The notes under the pieces: generated by a model
Seen by the model: only the letters and a program-made list of their open reading frames with translations
Databases searched by the model: none
What the model was told of the DNA's origin: nothing
Source of the DNA: Castor canadensis
Lineage: Eukaryota; Chordata; Mammalia; Rodentia; Castoridae
Assembly: GCF_047511655.1 (NCBI RefSeq)
Contig: NC_133393.1
Location: 154,767,779-154,831,778 of the forward strand
DNA: 64,000 nt
Direction: 5' to 3'
Program-made: the position numbers and the translations under genes
Shown: positions 23,881-36,327 of the stretch, piece by piece
How positions within the stretch are numbered: the stretch's first letter is position 1
Layout: the number at the start of each line of letters is the position of its first letter

Positions 23881-26390
23881 GCAGCCCTGAATTAAAGGTT
23901 TGGAGCCTGTGTCCTGGGCTGACATCAGCTGAGACAGGCTCCTGGAATAACACCATGGTGAAGTCTAAGTCATGTCACCTTGCCTAAGTCCCCTGTAATA
24001 TCATCACTGAATGACACTGATTTCCCAGCTCAGTGTCACTGAGAGTTAGGTCTGATGGCTTCCATCCTGGTGCTCCACACACCTTGTCTCTGTAGTTTCC
24101 ATACATGCTCCTTGGCTTGCTGTCCTTCTTTGCAAGGTGGAGGGCACAGAGGGAAAGCTGGAATCAGCACTGGGCTCTGAACTCAGTTTCTCAGCCCTGT
24201 ACTGCCCTGCCTATGCTCACACAGGCCTGGTAGGGGCAACCAGGCCCTCCTTCCGGGGGCTACCTGGGGACCCTCAACTCACTCCTCCCCTCCTCGTTTA
24301 CTCTCCCCTGCTGCCACAGGCCAGGACCCTTGCCCTTGGCGATGACTCAACTCCAGTGGCCATCCTCCAGGTCCTCTGCCCTGAGTAGAGTAGATGCATA
24401 AACCAGAAACCCCACAGGCTCCCCCAACCTCCTGTCTCCTTTCTACTCACACTTCTGCTGCATCATTACTTCCTCCAGGAAGCCTTCCCAGCCCTCCAGA
24501 AAGAACTCCTCAATCTCTTGTTCCTTCTGGATAGGACCTGGAGCTTTGTCTCAAAAGTTGATCAGGAGTCCATCTAGTAGCAAAAAAGGAGATGAGGAAC
24601 GCAGGGGGCTTGAGTCTGTCAGAAGCCGCTGGAGGGTGGGTGGAGGGCTGTGATCTATGTAATGCTGGTTGCACAGGTTGGAAGCCCCTGTTCCTGCAGC
24701 TGCAGGGAGGAGCTTCTGAGAGCTCCTGAGACTCTGCCTTCCCCTGGGGGCTGTCGCCTTAGCCCATGGGTGGGCCGAGCTACTCTTGCAGCCCTGGCCA
24801 GGGTGGGAGCCACTGGGTCCTGTTGAGCTGGATTCAGGGGGCAGCCAGCTCCTCTCACCTCCATTTTACAGAGGTGGAAACTGAGGCCCAGAACAAAGCA
24901 GCTGGCTTGCTGGACATCACAGGGGGGCCAGCTCCCTGGCATCAGGTCTCATGTTGGAGACCAGGTGGGAGGAAGGAGGCCTGGCTCCTGGAAGGAGGCA
25001 AAGGGTAGGGGAGGCCCTGGTCTGACCCGGCCTCCTCCTTTGTAAGAGCTGAAGAAAGCTGCTCTCTGAACCGGTTTGGCCAGTTTTAACCTGAGTTCAT
25101 TCCATCTGACAGGTGATTGTCCCAGGCCTACTGTGCACTGTCCTGCACTTGCATGGAGAGTAGGGTGTGCCAGCAGTGGGCTTCATCTCCAGGCCATAAA
25201 ATGAGGACTTGTCCACAGTCTCCCGAGACCTGGGCTGGCTGCAAGCCCTGGAGAAAGAGGCCAACACAGATCATCACCTGTGTCCTACACCCACCAGGAG
25301 CTTGTGCCCTCTGACTCTGGTTTAGCCTCACTTCCAGTCCAGGGAGGGCTCATAAATGGTAGAGAACCAGCCCAGCCCACCAGATTGATCTCCCCCTGAC
25401 CACTTCACCCCAGTTCAAGAACCTTCCATCTCTCCCCATTGCCCAGAGTCCAAACTCCTAGGTGTCTTGGGACACCCCTTCTTCCTCCAGTCCTACTCCA
25501 TACAAATTTGGGAGCACTGGATTCTGGGGTGCCCAGGCCAGGGTGGGAAGGTCTTGGGGTATGCTTGCTGAGTGGGTGATTCAGATTGGGTGGGAAGCCC
25601 GGGGGCTCAGAGGAGGCTGACAGGATAGGTCTGGGCAGAGATCTTCCTGGGGCAAGTTCAGGCCTTGAGCCAGAGTTCTAGTCTGGGCCCCGATATCCGT
25701 CTCTGGTGCCATGGCCTTGGCTGACCTCTGTAGCTGGCAGAGCCTCAGGTCCTCCTCCAGACACCCCACAAGAGTATGCCCTTCAAATGAATAGGACATC
25801 AGTGGGAGACAGGCACGAAGAGGTTTCCAGTCTACCTGGAGCCAAGTGCACAGCCCCCCCGCCAGGTTAGCACCCTTAGCGCCCTGCTTTAGCAAGGTTG
25901 GCCTACCTTGCCAGTGACCCGAGGATCCTCACACAGGGCTGTGCAGCGACCTGATGAGTAAGTGCCCATCAAGGGGCAGTATTGCTGGGCAGCAGAGGAA
26001 CTAGCCAGTGTGAATGACTTCTGCAAGCTGTGGGGTGGGGTCTAGCTGCCCAGCATCTGTCCTTGGGACGATCATTCAGAACATACACCCTCCTGGGGTG
26101 CAGGGCCAGGTGGAGGGGGGTCGCTCGGGGTTGTTAGCTGTGTGAGTGCAGTTCTGACATCCTGGAAAAGGCAAAGCGGTGCAGTCAGGAAGAAAAGGAA
26201 ACCAAGGGGCAGAGTACGGATGGGTGGAGTACGACTAGGTAGAGCACAGAGGATTATGGGGGCAGTGAAGCTGCTCTTCGTGGTATTGCAACTGTGAAGC
26301 CCTGTCATCAAACATTTGTCCAAAGCCCGGGCCTTCCAACGCTGACCGTGAGCCCTGTGTAAGCCCTGGGGTTGAGCTAACCCTCACCTG
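23881..26390. other. gene-free sequence with old LINE/MIR remnants
   Basis: Contains L2-like wording at 24430-24545 ('tcctccaggaagccttcccagccctcc') and 25385-25500, and a MIR-like fragment at 24840-24910 ('ccattttacagaggtggaaactgaggcccag'). No coding signal recognised. Confidence 0.5.
24430..24545 (+). repeat. L2 LINE remnant
   Basis: 'catcattacttcctccaggaagccttcccagccctccagaaagaactcctc' is typical of L2 copies. Confidence 0.6.
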
Positions 26391-26394
26391 CCCA

Positions 26395-26545
26395 CATCAG
26401 CTCATCAACTGCAGTGAACACCACACAGGTTCCAGATGTTACCGTTGGGGAATCGATACACAGGAACTCCCCCTACTTTCCCTTCATTTTTCTATAAACC
26501 TAAAATTACCCTAAAAAGAAATAAAGTCTGTTAACATTTTTTTAA
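26395..26545 (+). mobile_element. old LINE-1 3' tail
   Basis: 'agatgttaccgttggggaatcgatacacaggaactccccctactttcccttcatttttctataaacctaaaattaccctaaaaagaaataaagtctgttaacattttttta' matches the 3' end wording of mammal-wide L1, including an AATAAA and an A/T-rich end. Confidence 0.7.
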
Positions 26546-26549
26546 AAGC

Positions 26550-26865
26550 TGCATACGAGTTACAACCACACACACCAGCATGGGAGAACCTCGCAAATGC
26601 CGTGTTAAATAGAGAAGCCAGACAGCCCAGAGGGCAGCCCTGTGGTCCCCCGGCAAGGTGTGGAGAGCACCAGGAGTACATGTGTTGTCAGGAGTGGAGC
26701 CCCAAAGGAGCAGTGGCTGGGGCGGAAGGGTTTCTGGGCACTGTCCATCTTCTTTCTGGTGGATGGTCACACAGGGGTTTGGTTTCTGTTTACTTCTGCT
26801 TATCCACCTCCCCTTGGGTTGTATGTCATTAGAAATTTCCAGAAAAAAATAGCGTTGGTATAGGA
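26550..26865 (+). mobile_element. second old LINE-1 3' fragment
   Basis: 'tgggagaacctcgcaaatgccgtgttaaatagagaagccagac' and later 'gaagggtttctgggcactg...ggatggtcacacaggggtttggtttctg' follow the order of L1 3'-terminal sequence, starting immediately after the first tail. Highly diverged. Confidence 0.55.
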
Positions 26866-28734
26866 AGCTGGAAATCCCAGACAAGGACAAGAAGATGTCG
26901 TCTCCTTCTGTGCTCTCTTCACTGAGAGGGCTCACCACCGAGAGGGCTCAAGTGGCAGGTAACATGCACCCCATACACCTTGGTCCTGAGCCTCGAGGGT
27001 GTCTCTGTGCTCACTAGGGACAGCTGAGCTCAGGGACAGCCGAGAGAAGGGTCAGCAGCCCTGAGAGTATGTATGAATCACAGCCTCTTGGAAAGCTGTT
27101 TCCTTGGTTCGGGAAACGCCCCCTCCATGTGACCGCAGCCAGGCCCAGAAGCCAAGGGGATTGGGTCTCTGTCTCTCGGGTTGTGGCCCCAGCTGCCAGG
27201 AGGGTGTTGAGGGGCAGGGGTGCTGAGACCTCTGTTAGAATGGGCACCTGAGTCCTCCCTGGACCCCCTGTCTTGGCCGTTCTGAGTTCCTCAGGGTACC
27301 CTGCATCTTCTCGGTGGCAGGGCTGGGACTGGGCCCAGCCAGAGCTGGCGATGGGCCGGTGACATCATGAATTGAGCTTTGCCAGTTCTTTCCCGACCTC
27401 GGAAACCCCAACATCCCGCTCCAGGAACTGGCCTGCGGCATTGGCTTTGGCTGGCCGCCCCAGGAGTGCGGCAGGGAGGCCCCGGGCCCCTGCTGCCCTC
27501 AGCAGCCGGTCCCAGAGGCCTTTTCCCTTCCAGGGGCTCTCAGGGATCCTGGGCCAGTGTGAGAACCAGCAGGGTCAGCTCCTCAAGGCCCCACCCCTCT
27601 TCCCCTCCTTTACTGCAAGAAAAACAAACAGCTGTCCTGCCTCTCAGACTGGAAGTCCCGCCTGGCCTGCCCCGCGTGGCCTCAGCTGAGCCCAGCTATG
27701 GGGTTGACACACGCCCCTTGCCCAGGCAGGGCAGCCAGCACACAGGGACCCAGGGCTGCCCCAGGCCCACTCCTCTCAGAGCCCCAGAATCTTCCCTGTG
27801 CCAGGCAGGCCCAAGGACATGATGAAATCCCAGGTGTCGTGAGCTCAGCCACACGTACTACTTCCTCCAGCCACTGTGTGACCAGGCCAGTCCCTGACCT
27901 CTCCTCCTCTCGGTGGCATCCTCAACCCAAACCAGATGTACCTCTTGCTCTGTTTCTGATTGTGGACGGGAAGGAAAATGGGAGGAACAGGACAGCTGTG
28001 GTTCGGGATCCCGCCAGGGGCCACAACCAGGCCTTGCATAGTAGAGAAAGTCGATGAATTGCAGCGATGTTTAGCAAAAATAGATATGAAGATGGGCCTT
28101 CTGTGAGCCTGTTGCCATTGGGGAAGCAGATGTTCCTGAAGCAGCCACTGTTCTGGTCATCAGCCCCCCTCCCTCCCTCCTTTCCCTTTCCCTCCCTCCT
28201 TCCTTCAGTCCCCTTTCTTTGGTTAGAGGGTATGGCGGGGAAGACAGCTTGTGCCATCCGTGACTGTGGCTGGGCCAGCAGCAGCTCCTGACGTCAGGCC
28301 TGCACAGGAGCTTTGCTGTCAGTCCTTGGGCCTCCAGTGTAGCACAGTGATCCAGCTGTCAGAGTCACAAAAGTGAGAAAGGCAAAGAGATGACTTCCTG
28401 CCCTGCAAGAGGACTTGTTCTGCTACTGGCATTGGTGGGGAGGCAGGGGTGTGGCAGGCAGCCCTGGCAGGGGGGTAGGGGTGCAGGTGTGCTCTAGCTG
28501 GAACGTGGGCATAGAAGAGTGCCTGAGATGCTGGCCCCTCTGGCCTGCGGGGAAGATATGAGGGAGGGGCTGGAGGCTCAGCAGAGAGACTGGTGGGGCA
28601 GGGGCCGAGCAGAGGGCGACCGGAGCCCCGCTGGGTTCCCACGCTGGACAGTGGGGTGAGTGTGGCCTAGGGGTCAGCTAGCGGCAGGGGCGCAGGGAAA
28701 GCCAAGCGTCTGGCCTGGCAGGCAGGAGGGGCAA

Positions 28735-28875
28735 CCAATTAACCTGTAATCGCCCAGGGAGAAGCTAAGAGGATTTGCCTTTTGTCTGGCTAATTATTCT
28801 GCATCAACACTTTTCCTTTCCTCAGAGCTCAGGTCCTTTGCAGAACTTTAATTAAAAAGCTCTGTCAATCACCCC
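28735..28875. promoter_or_regulatory. candidate enhancer: homeodomain and PBX-MEIS motifs
   Basis: AT-rich, repeat-free patch with CCAATTAACC (28735-), CTAATTATT (28790-), TTAATTAA (28848-28855) and CTGTCAATCA at 28862-28871, whose reverse complement TGATTGACAG is the exact PBX-MEIS/PREP composite site. Such packing in an otherwise GC-rich interval suggests a developmental enhancer, possibly of WNT7B. Conservation and activity are not testable from the sequence alone. Confidence 0.4.
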
Positions 28876-29734
28876 AAGGGTGGGGCCACCTTCCCCAGCC
28901 TGAGCTGATCTAGCAGCACCTTCTATACCTTCCGCCTCTGCCCCAGGGCCTTCTCTCTACTTCGCAGGATGCAGGTGGGTAGGATCTGTGGCTACCTCTG
29001 ACTGTCAGACCCCTTCTGCAGCAAGCCCACACTCCCCAGCTCCCAGGGCTGAGAGGTCTGACATGAAATGAGGTCTTGGGGACCTTCTGGGGCCCCTGCC
29101 ATCAGGGTCAGCACTCCTGGGCCTCCCCAGACCTGTGGGGAACAGACAGTATTTGCTTCTTTAACAAGTGAAGCTGAAGTTCGCACATGTTAAGGACCCA
29201 AGTCCAGTCTGTGATACCATGCCCCCACCCCAGTCCTTCTGAGCACCCAGAGGGTGGGAGAATGGCCACATGCCTGGGACAGTGGCGTGTTGCTAGTGGA
29301 GTGTGCTGGCACCTGAGCCTCAGTGTTTCTGCAGCCCTAATGTCACCTCAGGTCAGGCACAAGTTCCACTTCCCTGATGAAGAAACAGAGGTTCCTGGGG
29401 GTGCAGGGACCTGCCCTGGGACAGGCTTGTTTGCACTGTGTCCCCAGTGACTTTGGATGTGCAAGGACGCTATGCTGGCCAGGACCCTACCCTAACCCCC
29501 AAGGGATCAGGACCTGCATGAAAGCTGAGCTGCTGGGGCTGAGGACAGGTGGACTCCCCACCTGAGGCCTCATATCCGGTGTGGTGGGGCTGGAGGCTGC
29601 CCACCTCCAGCCAAGCTCTCTCTTCCTGAGGAGCAGAGGCTTATCAGGTGAGCAGAGAAGACCCACATGCTCTAGACCCATCTGTCTCCGGCTGACTGTC
29701 CTGAGGAGCACTGGGCAGAAGCCATTAGGAGAAA

Positions 29735-29830
29735 CAATCCCCAGATAAGGAAACTGAGGCTCAGAGAGGTTAGGAGATGGTGAATGAGGGAGTGGACACT
29801 GACCCCTAGGCCCTGCTTTCATACTGTGCC
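29735..29830 (-). repeat. MIR remnant
   Basis: 'ccccagataaggaaactgaggctcagagaggttaggagatgg' is the common reverse-complement MIR wording. Confidence 0.6.
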
Positions 29831-30334
29831 AGGCTCCACATCTTGGGCTGCCCCATTCCAGGAGGGTCCCACCAGACCCTCTGGCATTCAGACTTTGCAT
29901 TGGGCTAGCCTGGAGCAGCTTTTGGGGACTGGGATAAGTGAAGGGACATCACAGCCCCTCACAGCCCCTGGAGCAGTCAGCAGATCTGTAACACCCGTTC
30001 TTGTTTTTCTTGGCTGCAGCCCTGGGGGCTTCCTCAAGGAGTCAGCTTGTGAGTTGGTTCTGAAGGACGAAGAGTTTACCTGGTAGAAAGGGTCAGATGA
30101 TCGCTTTGGGCAAGGGACACCAAGCCAATGGGCGCAGGGCGGGGCGGGGGAACGGCATGAGAAAGGGGCCAGCTATCCTGTGGATGAGGGCATGGGCCAC
30201 TCTGGCTCTGCTCACTGGGAATTCTGTGTCTGAGGTTCCATTAGCCATCGAGCCCTGAGGCAGGGCTGGGACAGACCCCTGTGTGTGCCCAAGAATGCCG
30301 TGAGCAGGTGATGTGTACTCAAGCGTTCATTCCC

Positions 30335-31500
30335 TCCGTGACTCTCCATCATCACTCATCCTCACTCATTCATTCACTCACTCACTCTCTCAGTCTCTCA
30401 GCGACTCCATCATCACTCATTCACACTCACTCATTCACTCACTCACTCTCATTCACTCACACTCACTCACTCATTCTCAGTGACTCTCCATTATCACTCA
30501 TTCACACTCACTCATTCACTCACTCACTCTCGTTCACTCATTCACACTCACTCATTCTCAGTGACTCTCCATCATCACTCATTCACATTCAGTCATTCAC
30601 TCTCTCAGTCTCTCAGTGACTCCATCATCACTCATTCACACTCACTCATTCAATCACTCACTCATCCTCACTCATTCACTCACTCACTCAGTCTCTCAGT
30701 GACTCCATCATCACTCATTCACACTCACTCATTCACTCACTCACTCTCTCATCACTCACTCACACTCACTCACTCATTCACTCACTCACTCACTCTCATT
30801 CACTCACTCACTCTCTCATTCAGTGACTCTCCATTATCACTCATTCACACTCATTCACTCACTCACTCTCTCATTCAGTGACTCTCCATTATCACTCATT
30901 CACACTCACTCATTCACTCTCATCACTCACTCATCCTCACTCATTCACTCACTCACTCACTCTCATTCACTCACTCTCTCATTCAGTGACTCTCCATTAT
31001 CACTCATTCACACTCACTCATTCACTCACTCACTCTCTCATTCAGTGACTCTCCATTATCACTCATTCACACTCACTCATTCACTCTCTCATCACTCACT
31101 CATCCTCACTCATTCACTCACTCACTCTCATTCACTCACTCACACTCACTCATTCTCAGTGACTCTCCATCATCACTCATTCACATTCAGTCATTCAATC
31201 ACTCACTCATCCTCACTCACTCATTCATTCACTCACTCACTGTCTCTCAGTGACTCTCCATTATCACTCATTCACACTCACTCATTCACTCACTCACTCA
31301 CTCAATCACTCACTCATCCTCATTCACTCATTCATCACTCATTCAGTCCTCACTCCTTCATTCACTTTTTGCTCTCTGAATCATTCCTGTACTCATTCTC
31401 ATTCATTCATTTGCTTGCTTACTCACCCATCCATTTACTCATTTACCCACTCCATTAGCTCATTTACTCTCTCATGCCTACACACGCACTCACTCATTCG
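30335..31500 (+). repeat. 1.15-kb (CACT/CATT)n array with higher-order units
   Basis: The tract is built of CACT, CATT and related tetramers (ctcactcattcactcact). A punctuating motif, GTGACTC(TC)CAT(T/C)ATCAC, recurs about twelve times (starts near 30338, 30401, 30480, 30560, 30615, 30699, 30823, 30878, 30985, 31044, 31159 and 31250), giving higher-order units of about 55-125 bp. The end fades into scattered CATT units until about 31580. It produces long His/Ser/Thr-rich open frames on the plus strand that should not be called genes. Confidence 0.95.
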
Positions 31501-33539
31501 TTCACTTGTTCTTTATTCATTCCCTCAGTGACTTGTTTGTGCTCTCCTTCATTCATCTTTTTTTCATTCCTCAGTTCAGCTGTTCATTCTTTGACTCTTC
31601 AGAAAGCCTGGGGCAGGTGCTGGTAGATAGAGTCTCTGAGAAGAGACCTTCCCCACAAAGGAGGCCTTCAGCAGCTGTGTTTGCCATTTAGTTTGGTCCT
31701 TAGATTTTTTTTTTCTGGTGTTTATGGCATTTTCTCATTACTGAACCAATAACTGGAGAACACCCATCTATTGGTTTGACATCCTTGTACTCCTGATGTG
31801 TTCCAGGCTCTGTCCTGGCTAGCCACCGTCTTCAATCTGGGGGATAAACACCATTGGGAACCCACAAGAGGCCTGAGCTAGGTGACCCAACTCTGGGAGA
31901 GGGTGGATAGGGACTGGGAGTGTTCTTTAAATTGGGGGCCTAGGATGGCCTCTTGGAAAAGGTGACTTCAGGTGAGGCCTAAGGAGCAAGAGGAAGAGTC
32001 CCATGTGGAGGGGACTGGGACTCCAGGCCCAAAAGGGGGCGTGTCTAATGAAAACTAAAGGGAATTGGGGCAAGTACAGGTCTGAGGATGTCATAGAAGA
32101 CACGGCATCTCCAAAGGGACAGGTTGGTGGCTCAGTTTGTGTCACTGAGGTCACCCAGAATGGCAGCAGAATGACAGGAAGGATGATGATGAAGAAGGGG
32201 CAGATGGTGGTGCTTGGGTGGGACAGTGTCTTGGTTGTATTCAGGGAAAACATAGGGGTCCCTTGTTATCACACCTTCACCCGACCCACAGGCAGGAAAG
32301 TGTCCTCAGCAGACACTGACCCATTAGAGATCAAAGAGTCCCTGGGCAGGGGGACAGGGCAGAGCAGAGTCCTGTGAATGGTGGGAGCCATTGTTTATTT
32401 GACATACACCTATCACCAATCCTGTATGACCATGATAACTCCTGCCTGGCTCAAGGTCAAGTGTGTTGCTGCCTAATATGGCCCAAAAATGTGAGAGCCA
32501 GTGCTCACTCTGGCCCACTACACCTGTGCGGCTGTGGTTCACTGCCCCTTACTGACCCCACCAGCCTTGCTGCTGGGCTGTGGCACAGCCATGAGCCCTG
32601 CTTTCCTTCCCCAAACCCAAATTCTGAAGGCAGCAGCCCCCAGGCAGCTTTGATGGAACTTCTTATGTCCTCTGCTCAGGAGCTATGTGGAGCCAGGAGT
32701 CCTGCAGTCTAGGCTCTGTGGAAGGCTGAATCAGTGCCCTCAGAGATACCCCTAGCTTGATCTCTGAGTCTGGAAGTGTTCTCTTGCCCAGGAAATGTGA
32801 TTTCATTAAGGATGCAAAATGGGAGATTATTCGGACTTTCTGGGTGTCCCCTAATACAACCATGCAGATCCCTAGGAGGGAGGCAGAAGGCTTTGGCAGA
32901 GGAGGCCACTCAGACAGGAGCAGAGGAAGGCTTGAAGACTGCAACGACATAACCGCTAGCAAAAGACGCTTCAACCCCCTGCGCTTTGTGGGGCAGGAAG
33001 AAACCCCTGGAGCTTCTGAGCAAGCATACCCACTTGTTCCTGGATTTCAGATTTCTGGCCCCCAGAATGGTGAAAGAGTACACAGTTACTATTTGAAGGC
33101 CCCAGCAAAGAGCAAGTGCCATGTGGACCCCTCATTGCTGTTCTAGTGTTCTAACTCTGCTCGCTTTCCCTGGCCCCTCTTGAGGCCAGAGGGTCCTTGA
33201 TGGTGTCTTGCTGAGTTGTCTTCCTTGGCCGAAGCTCAGGAGCCAAGACTCAGCGGTGGTGAAAAGCCAGTCCTACCACAAAGAGACCTTCTGCAGAGAA
33301 GAAGTCCTGTTGCTCTCAGATGTGGGCTGACCAACAAGTACCCAGAGAAAGGGGCAGGAGAGATGTGACGGGGTGGTGATGGGGTGGGAGGGCAGGTGGC
33401 TGGGAAAGTCCAGGAAAGGCTAGTTCTGGTGGTGGCTTCCCAGAGTGAGACTGTGCTGGGCAGGTGGCCAGTCTTCACCTCATCCCACGTGACTCAAACA
33501 GGCATGTGCTTAGGCCCCAAACCTGCCATCTACTATCCA

Positions 33540-33640
33540 AGCCCTTTTAAGAGTAAAAACAAATATTTGGGCTGCGTGTTGGGGTTAGTTTTCTTTTTGA
33601 GGCTAAAAATAGGTGCATGTCACATCCCCATGGGGTCCCG
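33540..33640. promoter_or_regulatory. candidate regulatory element with MEF2 site
   Basis: CTAAAAATAG at 33603-33612 is an exact MEF2 consensus. It lies about 50 bp from AAAAACAAATATTT (33556-), which resembles a forkhead site, in unique sequence. Inferred only. Confidence 0.3.
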
Positions 33641-35134
33641 CCCTGCCCTGCCCGTGTTGCAAGGCCTGGTCTGGCCTCCTGATTCCCGCCAAGTTTTGAC
33701 TTCACTGGTTGAGGCTGCCATGCAGGTCTCATGGGACAAGCCCAGGTAGCGGTATCAGGGACCTGAGGTTATCCAGGGAAGGGCTTTGACGATATCTTGG
33801 AGGAAGTCAAGTCCCAAGAGAATCTGAAAGGTGAAGGGGGGTGTGTCTCATCTGGAGTGAGCAGTAAGCTCAGCCTGGGATAGCCACGCTGGACTGGTGT
33901 GGAAACCTGAGGGATCTTTGCAGGGAGGAGCTGGGACCATCAGGGAAGGACACAAAGGCTGGGGCGGGGGAATGGTGGCTTGTCACACTGTGGTTTGGCG
34001 TGAACCTGGGTATCCTCAGGGGGCGGTCTGTGAGGGTCAGGGAAGGAGCCCCAGGGCGGTGGGGAGGGGCAGCTTGGAACAGTGTCCTTCTCAGGAGGTG
34101 ATGAGGTGCTGGGTGCCGCTCACAGGAGCAGGGGTCCCTCAGGATGAGTGGTGAGGCTGGAACATGGAGCTCCCGGGCCTCAACGCGCCAAATGTCATGG
34201 GACAATTGTAAACTGTAAAGAGCTGTGGTCACTCAATCCAACTGCCATGATGGTATCTTCTACACCCCACACTCCCAGCACCCCCCACTACTGAGTCTGC
34301 CCAAAGACAGATGGGATCCTCTTAGACCCTGAGCAGGGGTGGCAGAGAGACCTTCCAGGGTCCCTGCTGCGCTGCTAGCTTGAGGCCACAGCTGCTCTCT
34401 GTGACTCCGCTGCACTCGATGGCAGGAGGAGGAAAACTTCAGCTGAGTGCTCAGCAAGGCCATCTCACTGGACCCTCTTTGCAGCTCCTAGATGGGCACG
34501 CTCATCCTGGCTTACAGAGGAGGAAACAGACAGCCAACATCATGCAGGGAGCCAAGATGGAGCCTGACTCAGAGCCTTTATCGGACCTGGAGTCCCTGCT
34601 TCCAGCCTCTTCCTGAGCCTGGACACCTGTCCCTCTTTCCACAAGCCACATAGGGGGAAGGCACCCATGGTGGTCAGGCCTTTCTTTGAGCAAGAGGCAG
34701 GTCTCATCCTGACTCCTCTCTATCTCTGATTCACCACATACACACACACCTAAGGGACAGCTGGAATGTCCCCTCCCCTGAGCACTCGGTCTAGGGCCTG
34801 CCTAGTTTCTGCTAGGTAGAAGTGTGCGTGCAACCCCACTGCTTCTTCACAGTCACATTGAAACCATACTGTTGCAGTGGATTCCTGTGGCTCCCTGTGC
34901 CCACCCTGTGCCTCACTGTGGAGGAGCCAAAGAGTCCTGCAGGCTACTTCCTTGCACAGGAGTCCAGGAACTGGGGGAAGAGGTCAAATCCCTCCAGGAG
35001 CCTCTGGGTCTATACCTGAGAGCGTCTCCACCTCTCTCTTCCAGCTACCTGGCCTCCTGCAGCTCCCTACCCACAGCCATTCTCTCTCCTGCAGGCCTCT
35101 GGCCTGGCAGGTCCCTCTCTCTGGAAAATCTACC

Positions 35135-35350
35135 TCTTGCTCCTTTATCTCCCCAAATATCTGCTCAGCCATCTCCCTGTGGCCTGTCCTGACTCCTCCA
35201 TGGTCTACCTGGCCTTGCTGCTCCTTATTTCTGAGGACCCTTGCCATACTGAGTGCTTGATGGTTCACTGCAGTTTCTGCCTTCATGATGGCTGTTTGTG
35301 GTCTCCTGCTTCCTGCTGATTGTCAGTCCCCTGTGGGCAGGACTTTTCCT
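35135..35350 (+). repeat. L2 LINE remnant
   Basis: 'ctttatctccccaaatatctgctcagccatctcc...ctgattgtcagtcccctgtgggcaggact' is L2-like wording. Confidence 0.45.
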
Positions 35351-36299
35351 GACACCTAGGAGGGGGAAAATGGAGTAAAGGGGAGGTAAAGCACTCCTGC
35401 TCTCAAAGGAGCTTCCAGGCCAGGCACAGGGCCAGATGGGCCTATCCAGAGCCCAGGAACACTGCCTTTCCGACCCTGGCCCAGAATTCAACCCCTTCCA
35501 ACCACAGAAGTAAGACTCCTGGTACCCTGGTACGGGTGAAAGCAGACTCTCAGCACCTCAGAACCATGACTTCAGATCACCTCGCTCTCCATCACAGGGA
35601 GATCAAACCATGCTCGAAGTCTTCTAGTGATGGGAGACTCCCTTCTTCCCTGCTTCAGGCTGGGCAGGCCTAGGAACTGTGGCCCAAAGCCAACTCCTTC
35701 CTCCCTGGGTTTCCCAGATCCCTAAAGTCCCCCAGACGAAAGGTGCTCATAGACCCCCATGTTGCAACCCTTTCCACAAGTGGGACCTTGGGCAGGGAGT
35801 GCCCCTCCCTGCAGAAGTCCCTCCCTGGCACCTGGAGACATTCCAGTGACTCAGACATGTCTCTGTGGCTGCCTGCCTCCTCCAGAGTGTTTGTACTTGA
35901 GATGTAATCGATCCTTCTTGCCTGGGAACCTAGGAGGGGAAGCGGACATTGGTCACCCTCTCTGGGACCTATCCATGAGCTGAGTATGCCACTCTGAGCT
36001 GGCAGGTGCTGCTCACCCCATGTGGACTGGTTGACAAGGAATTCAGTCTTTGGCCTTGGCCTTATTAGTTCAAAGGGGGCAGAGAAGGCAGGCCTGGGGG
36101 ACAGACTGCTCAGTGCCCACCCAGCTTGGACCTCTACCTGGAGGCTAGTGAGATTCCCCAGGGCAAGCACAAACCTTCTGGGAGCAGCCAACCCTCTGGG
36201 CAATGAAGGCCCAGAGGAGCAAGGTGGAGGGCCACTCCTGAAATGATTTTGAGGCTTAGTGGGGCCTTGCAAAACACTCCACAACCCTCAGGACACCTG

Positions 36300-36327
36300 C
36301 AGCCCAGCCCCAGCCCCAGCCCCAGGG
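36300..36327 (+). repeat. (CAGCCC)n short tandem repeat
   Basis: About four and a half units of a 6-bp repeat, cagccc/cagccccag phase. Confidence 0.85.

Larger units (their letters stand above)
26870..30330. other. gene-free sequence with motif cluster
   Basis: GC-rich unique DNA. Includes a short pyrimidine run at 28167-28210, a MIR-like fragment at 29735-29830 and the element at 28735-28875 listed separately. No gene recognised. Confidence 0.5.

Noticed and set aside
30281-31531. His/Ser/Thr-rich open frames of up to 211 codons
   Set aside because: They are translations of the (CACT)n array, where a 4-bp repeat read in triplets lacks stops. No non-repeat protein sequence is present.
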